DNA of 17,267 bases from Desulfobacteraceae bacterium (GTDB taxonomy: Bacteria > Desulfobacterota > Desulfobacteria > Desulfobacterales > SG8-13). Within the stretch, counting starts at the first letter, position 1, and the number at the start of each line of letters is the position of its first letter. Under the pieces are notes generated by a model that saw nothing but the letters and a program-made list of their open reading frames with translations, was not told the DNA's origin and did no database searches. Made by a program: the position numbers and the translations under genes. This document shows, piece after piece, positions 13,185-17,267 of this stretch. The stretch lies in the NCBI GenBank assembly GCA_029287875.1, contig JARFQH010000097.1, positions 1 to 17,267 on the forward strand. The letters run 5' to 3'.

Positions 13185-15098
13185 ATGCAGCTTGATGCCA
13201 AAATTCCCGGTGGGCCCCTGGCCCAAAAATGGGATCGGCACCGCTTTGAATTAAAGTTGGTCAACCCGGCCAACAAACGCAAATTCGATATCATCGTCGT
13301 TGGGACTGGCTTGGCCGGCGGTGCTGCTTCGGCCTCTTTGGCAGAGCTGGGCTATAATGTCAAAACCTTCTGCATTCAGGACTCGCCGCGCCGCGCCCAC
13401 AGCATTGCCGCCCAGGGCGGTATCAACGCCGCCAAGAACTACACCAACGAAGGCGACAGCATCTGGCGGCTGTTTTACGACACGGTCAAGGGCGGCGATT
13501 TTCGAGCACGCGAGGCCAACGTCTACCGCCTGGCTCAGATCAGCAACAACATCATTGATCAATGTGTCGCTCAGGGGGTGCCGTTCGCCCGGGATTATGG
13601 TGGCTTGCTGGCCAACCGCAGTTTCGGCGGCGCCCAGGTGTCGAGAACCTTTTACGCCCGCGGGCAGACAGGGCAGCAGTTGCTGCTGGGCGCCTACAGC
13701 GCTCTTATGCGCCAGGTCGGCTTGGGAAAAGTGCAAATGTTTCCGCGGCGCGAGATGCTCGACCTGGTGGTTGCCAACGGTCAGGCGCGGGGCATCGTGG
13801 TGCGGAACTTAATTACCGGCCAGATCGAAACGCACGCGGCCCACGCCGTGGTCTTGTGCACCGGCGGTTACGGCAATGTCTTTTTCCTTTCGACCAATGC
13901 CATGGCCTCCAACGTATCGGCCTCTTTCAAGGCGTACAAGAGAGGCGCTTATTTCGCAAATCCGTGTTTCACGCAGATCCATCCAACCTGTATCCCTGTC
14001 CACGGCACCTATCAGTCCAAACTGACCCTCATGAGTGAGAGCCTCAGAAACGACGGACGGGTATGGGTGCCCAAAAAACCCGGCGACAACCGGGCACCGC
14101 AGCAAATACCGGAGGATGAAAGGGACTATTATCTGGAGAGCAAGTATCCCAGCTTCGGCAACCTGGTTCCGCGGGATGTGGCCTCACGCAATGCGAAAGA
14201 ACAGTGTGACATGGGCAAAGGGGTCGGCGAAACCAAGCTGGCGGTTTTTCTCGACTTTGCCGATGCTATCAAACGTGACGGCCGTGAGGCGATCGAGCGA
14301 AAGTACGGTAATCTTTTCCAAATGTACGAAAAAATCACCGGTGAAGACCCCTACGGGACCCCCATGATGATTTATCCGGCCGTACACTACACCATGGGAG
14401 GGCTCTGGGTCGACTACAACCTGATGAGCACCATCGACGGATTGTTTGTTCTTGGAGAGGCCAACTTCTCAGATCACGGTGCCAACCGGCTTGGCGCCAG
14501 TGCACTGATGCAGGGGTTGGCGGACGGCTACTTCGTGATCCCCTATACTATCGGAGGCTATATTGCCCGTACCTCATTCGGTGACGTAACCCCTGATACC
14601 GCGGCTTTCAAGGACACGGCCCGAGAAGCGTCCGACAGGATCGAAAAACTACTGGGCATCAATGGCAAGCGCACCGTGGATGATTTCCACCGACAGCTCG
14701 GACAGATCATGTGGGATTACTGCGGTATGGCCCGCAACAATCAAGGGCTCGAGAAGGCCCGTGGAATGATCCAGGAACTGCGGGCAGAATTCTGGCAAAA
14801 TGCAACGGTTCCCGGTGACGACAAGGATTTCAACCAGAGTCTGGAGCGTGCCGGGCGAGTAGCCGATTTCATGGAATTTGCCGAACTGATGGTGATCGAT
14901 GCCCTGGCGCGCCAGGAATCCTGCGGAGGGCATTTCAACGAGGCCTACCAGACAGAGGAAAACGAGGCCAGGCGGGATGATGAAAATTTCTGCCATGTGG
15001 CCGCCTGGTCACACACCGGCCCGGACAAGGAACCCGAGTTCCACAAGGAACCGCTTATATTTGAAAACGTTGAGTTGACTCAAAGGAGCTACAAGTGA
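13185..15098 (+). CDS. sdhA: Succinate dehydrogenase/fumarate reductase flavoprotein subunit
   Basis: A 637-residue catalytic subunit interconverting succinate and fumarate at a covalent FAD. The FAD fold GTGLAGG is at 40-46, and AHSIAAQGGIN carries His72, the likely covalent FAD attachment. The substrate-site set includes His266 (IHPTC), the catalytic-type Arg330 (VPRDVASR), His401 (HYTMGG) and Arg435 (NRLGASAL). The long form with HPTCIPV and KYPSFGNLVPRD is of the Bacillus/epsilon-type B class. The start ATG follows GGAGGT by 6 bases. Its TGA overlaps the sdhB start (GTGA). The preferred direction of catalysis cannot be read from sequence. Confidence 0.96.
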   Translation: MQLDAKIPGGPLAQKWDRHRFELKLVNPANKRKFDIIVVGTGLAGGAASASLAELGYNVKTFCIQDSPRRAHSIAAQGGINAAKNYTNEGDSIWRLFYDTVKGGDFRAREANVYRLAQISNNIIDQCVAQGVPFARDYGGLLANRSFGGAQVSRTFYARGQTGQQLLLGAYSALMRQVGLGKVQMFPRREMLDLVVANGQARGIVVRNLITGQIETHAAHAVVLCTGGYGNVFFLSTNAMASNVSASFKAYKRGAYFANPCFTQIHPTCIPVHGTYQSKLTLMSESLRNDGRVWVPKKPGDNRAPQQIPEDERDYYLESKYPSFGNLVPRDVASRNAKEQCDMGKGVGETKLAVFLDFADAIKRDGREAIERKYGNLFQMYEKITGEDPYGTPMMIYPAVHYTMGGLWVDYNLMSTIDGLFVLGEANFSDHGANRLGASALMQGLADGYFVIPYTIGGYIARTSFGDVTPDTAAFKDTAREASDRIEKLLGINGKRTVDDFHRQLGQIMWDYCGMARNNQGLEKARGMIQELRAEFWQNATVPGDDKDFNQSLERAGRVADFMEFAELMVIDALARQESCGGHFNEAYQTEENEARRDDENFCHVAAWSHTGPDKEPEFHKEPLIFENVELTQRSYK

Positions 15099-15859
15099 CG
15101 AAGAACATTAATTTGACGCTAAAGATATGGCGTCAAAAAGGCCCGGAGGCCACCGGCACACTGGAAACCTTCGAAGCCAGCGATATTTCGACCGACATGT
15201 CGTTTTTGGAGATGCTCGATGTCGTCAACGAACGCCTGACCCTGGAAGGCCGCGAACCGATCGCCTTCGATCACGACTGCCGCGAAGGAATCTGCGGCAC
15301 GTGCGGAGCGGTGGTCAACGGCCGGCCGCACGGTCCCCAGAAGGGGACCACACTGTGTCAGCTGCACATGCGCCATTTTGAAAGCGGCGACACCCTGGTG
15401 ATCGAACCCTGGCGGGCACGGGCCTTCAAGGTAATCAAGGACCTGGCGGTCGACCGCAGCGCCTTGGATAAAATGATACAGGTGGGCGGTTACATATCGG
15501 CCAGCACCGGTGGTGCCCCGGATGCCAATGCCATCCCGATCCCCCAGGAAACCGCCGATCTGGCCATGGACGCCGCGGCCTGCATCGGGTGCGGTGCCTG
15601 CGTGGCGGCCTGCCCGAACGCATCTGCCATGCTGTTTTTGGGAGCCAAGGTGTCGCATCTGGCCTTGCTGCCTCAGGGAAAGCCCGAGGCGGCGCGGCGT
15701 GCTGCGGCGATGGTGCGCGAGATGGATCGGCTGGGTTTCGGTAACTGCTCAAACGAAAGGGAGTGCGAGGCCGAATGTCCCAAAGAAATCTCGATCATCA
15801 ACATTGCCCGTCTGAACAGGGAATATCTCAAGGCACGGATCTTATCGACTGTTCGATAG
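15095..15859 (+). CDS. sdhB: Succinate dehydrogenase/fumarate reductase iron-sulfur subunit
   Basis: A 254-residue electron-transfer subunit carrying electrons between FAD and the cytochrome haems. The [2Fe-2S] ligands are C62, C67, C70 and C88 (DCREGICGTC...LC). The second domain has CIGCGACVAACP (C163, C166, C169, C173), then C218, C224 and C228. This suits one [4Fe-4S] and one [3Fe-4S] cluster. The start is GTG at 15095, overlapping the sdhA stop, with AAGGAG about 6 bases upstream. The gene order C-A-B matches type B enzymes. Two candidate terminators follow. Confidence 0.96.
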   Translation: MTKNINLTLKIWRQKGPEATGTLETFEASDISTDMSFLEMLDVVNERLTLEGREPIAFDHDCREGICGTCGAVVNGRPHGPQKGTTLCQLHMRHFESGDTLVIEPWRARAFKVIKDLAVDRSALDKMIQVGGYISASTGGAPDANAIPIPQETADLAMDAAACIGCGACVAACPNASAMLFLGAKVSHLALLPQGKPEAARRAAAMVREMDRLGFGNCSNERECEAECPKEISIINIARLNREYLKARILSTVR

Positions 15860-15883
15860 GGTTTTTGATCCGTCTATCTTTTT
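15855..15883 (+). terminator. Possible first terminator overlapping the sdhB stop
   Basis: GATAG (15855-15859, containing the TAG stop) pairs with CTATC (15874-15878) and is followed by T5. An inner GG/CC pair may extend it with a bulge. It is a weak stem, lying just upstream of the stronger terminator. Confidence 0.4.
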
Positions 15884-15898
15884 AAAATTATAGAGAAA

Positions 15899-15936
15899 GG
15901 GAGACACTGCAGAAAACCGGTGGCTCCCTTTTTTTT
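15899..15936 (+). terminator. Rho-independent terminator of sdhCAB
   Basis: GGGAG-A-CAC (15899-15907) pairs with GTG-G-CTCCC (15920-15928), one A/G mismatch in the stem. The loop is 12 bases and a run of eight T residues (15929-15936) follows directly. This is the clearest terminator in the window. Confidence 0.85.
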
Positions 15937-16094
15937 GTGCGACATCAATCCCGTTTCCGGAATCGAATACGCCGATCATTTCCCCCTCCAGTCCGTCCAG
16001 AAACGGTTGATTTTGGTTGATGAAACATTATTATTCAAAACATTGCACTCCGCCGGAGTTTTGACCCCTGACAGCACATCGAAAGGAGATTTTT

Positions 16095-16382
16095 ATGCAT
16101 ACTCACGGAAACAGCGACGGACCGGCCATGGACCAGGCCATTTTCAACCTCGGCCTTCCGATGGAAACCATTTCGGTTTACCTGCTGGCATGCGGTCTGG
16201 CAGATGTCGGCAAACCGGTCACCACCAAAAATCTCACCGAACTCTGGAACGGTACTGCGGACAGCCTCGATCAAGGTCTCCGTGAACTCGAGCAAAGAAA
16301 CATTATCGCCCGCGTTTTATCCGATGGGAATGACCGCTCCGCGTACAAGGTGAAGGAGGTTCACCACTGGAAACGGTTTTAG
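16095..16382 (+). CDS. Small winged-helix-like protein of unknown function
   Basis: A 95-residue protein with no signal or membrane segment. Residues 24-72 look like three helices of a winged helix-turn-helix (ETISVYLLACGLADVG, TTKNLTELWNGT, then DSLDQGLRELEQRNII). They are followed by a beta wing (IARVLSDGNDRSAYKVKEV). An AAAGGAG ribosome site sits 6 bases before the ATG, supporting expression. It could be a small transcription factor, but I do not recognise the family. Its last 80 bases overlap the 3' end of the convergent YkgJ-type gene. A short stem (ACTCC-GCC-GGAGT at 16047-16059, then TTT) lies between it and the sdh terminator. Confidence 0.8.
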   Translation: MHTHGNSDGPAMDQAIFNLGLPMETISVYLLACGLADVGKPVTTKNLTELWNGTADSLDQGLRELEQRNIIARVLSDGNDRSAYKVKEVHHWKRF

Positions 16383-16833
16383 GGTAGGGGGATCCAGTCG
16401 CCTCCTGATGGCGCCGTTTGATGCTATCGGTCGACTCGTCCCGAAACGCTTTCCGAACGCATTCTTCGACCCGACTTCCCGGCGCTTCAGCCATCATGCC
16501 GGGGCACATCGACGCCATTATCCGCCAGTTGGCAACATCTCTCAGTACACTCTCGATAAACGGCCACCGTCGACACATTTGGGGTTTGACCGGGTGGATG
16601 GTGCAGATCCGGTCCCAAAAAATGCAATATCCGTCTTCTTTCTGGGTGAGCAAGGGCCTTTTTCCGGAAAGCCGGCAATAGTTCGCCACGAAAGATTTGG
16701 GGTCCGTGCCGAGGAAAGAGGCAATTGCGTCGATGTCTCGCTTTGATACAAAGGTGCCGCCGTAACCCCGGCAGCAGTCACCGCATTGTCGGCATTCGAA
16801 GATGGCTCCGGGCTCATTTGTTCTGGACGGCAT
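16303..16833 (-). CDS. YkgJ-type cysteine-cluster protein (zinc/iron-chelating, UPF0153)
   Basis: A 176-residue protein. FECRQCGDCCRGYGG (C14, C17, C20, C21) opens a cysteine cluster. Further ligands C70, C77, C87 (PQMCRRWPF), C110 (SMCPG) and C125 are typical of the family, thought to bind a metal or Fe-S centre. Its role is unknown. The start ATG at 16833 has GGAGG 6 bases upstream and lies inside the last 20 bases of recR, so the pair is coupled. A longer frame to 16893 is rejected because it lacks a ribosome site and family-like residues. The domain ends near residue 130. The last 40 or so residues are Lys/Arg/Ser/Pro-rich and run into the convergent small gene. Confidence 0.85.
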   Translation of the reverse strand: MPSRTNEPGAIFECRQCGDCCRGYGGTFVSKRDIDAIASFLGTDPKSFVANYCRLSGKRPLLTQKEDGYCIFWDRICTIHPVKPQMCRRWPFIESVLRDVANWRIMASMCPGMMAEAPGSRVEECVRKAFRDESTDSIKRRHQEATGSPYPKTVSSGEPPSPCTRSGHSHRIKRGR

Positions 16834-17267
16834 GCCGGCCCTCCAACGCTCTTTGCAGAGTGACCTGGTCGACGTATTTGAGATCACCCCCAACCGGCAC
16901 GCCCGATGCGATGCGGGTTACTTTGGCCGGGCTATCTTTCAGACGGTCGGCGATGTAGGCGGCGGTCGACTCGCCTTCAACTGTTGTGCTGGTGGCCAGG
17001 ATGATTTCTGCGATGTTTTGCTTCGCAATGCGTGTTATCAACTCCCTGATTCGGATATCATCTGGACCGACGCCGTTGATGGGGGAAAGGGAGCCGCCGA
17101 GGATATGGTAGCGTCCGCTGAATGCCCCCGATTTTTCGATTGACACCATGTCGGCCGGCTGCTCGACCACGCACACCAGCTGGGGGTCGCGCGCCGGATT
17201 GCTGCAGATTCCGCATGTTTCGGCGTCGCTCAGACCGAAGCACTGTTCGCACAGCCGCACACTGTTC
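16814..17267 (-). CDS. recR: Recombination protein RecR, C-terminal part; 5' end beyond window
   Basis: About 151 residues of a roughly 200-residue cytoplasmic protein that, with RecO/RecF, loads RecA at gaps. The visible part begins in the zinc finger (LCEQCFGLSDAETCGIC), so the N-terminal helix-hairpin-helix is off the right edge. The Toprim domain follows, with CVVEQPADMVSIEKSG, YHILGGSLSPINGVGPDDIRI and ATSTTVEGESTAAYIAD. The conserved end is RIASGVPVGGDLKYVDQVTLQRALEGR. The stop overlaps the start of the YkgJ-type gene by 20 bases. In many bacteria recR follows dnaX and ybaB, which would lie to the right. Confidence 0.97.
   Translation of the reverse strand, partial: NSVRLCEQCFGLSDAETCGICSNPARDPQLVCVVEQPADMVSIEKSGAFSGRYHILGGSLSPINGVGPDDIRIRELITRIAKQNIAEIILATSTTVEGESTAAYIADRLKDSPAKVTRIASGVPVGGDLKYVDQVTLQRALEGRHAVQNK

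Noticed and set aside
1..17267. CRISPR arrays, tRNA or rRNA genes, insertion sequences
   Set aside because: No regularly spaced direct repeats, no T-loop GGTTCGAATCC-type segment with matching arms, and no transposase-like reading frame seen.

Overview
The window is about 17 kb of ordinary, gene-dense bacterial chromosome with no phage, transposase, CRISPR or rRNA/tRNA genes. Gene content suggests a sulfate-reducer-like deltaproteobacterium (Desulfobacterota, perhaps Desulfobacterales). The clues are a Gram-negative Tol-Pal system, a three-subunit SdhCAB complex with a five-helix dihaem cytochrome b, an FmdB-type zinc ribbon beside groES, and a SAM hydroxide adenosyltransferase in the ruv cluster. 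This placement is inferred from gene content and protein style; no search was run.

Layout from left to right. (1) 1-694, minus strand: groEL (3' end off the window) and groES. A candidate promoter and several inverted repeats fill the 380-base gap upstream. (2) 1075-1359, minus: an FmdB-family zinc ribbon protein with its own promoter. (3) 1494-11467, minus: a long array transcribed right to left. Its order is tolQ-tolR-tolA-like-tolB-pal, a structured 305-base gap, then cpoB-ruvC-ruvA-ruvB, a SAM hydroxide adenosyltransferase, a membrane-anchored LysM protein and a small protein with a HELIH metallopeptidase motif. (4) 11468-11915: a 448-base divergent intergenic region with the tolQ promoter and an AT-rich, repeat-flanked part. 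(5) 11916-15859, plus: an HD-domain phosphohydrolase followed by sdhC-sdhA-sdhB, closed by two candidate terminators, the second a strong one. (6) 16095-16382, plus: a small winged-helix-like protein. (7) 16303-17267, minus: recR (5' end off the window) and a YkgJ-type cysteine-cluster protein whose 3' end overlaps the small plus-strand gene by 80 bases.

Functionally, Tol-Pal and CpoB link outer-membrane constriction to peptidoglycan synthesis. RuvABC and RecR handle recombination intermediates, GroES/GroEL fold proteins, and SdhCAB couples succinate/fumarate to the quinone pool. Tight translational coupling recurs: five junctions share one to four bases, and three of the four 4-base overlaps use a non-ATG start (GTGA, TTGA, GTGA).

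I found no clear new system. The parts least explained by known families are the LysM/HELIH pair at the end of the ruv cluster, the small wHTH-like gene, and the structured non-coding stretches at 695-1074, 7151-7455 and 11511-11905.
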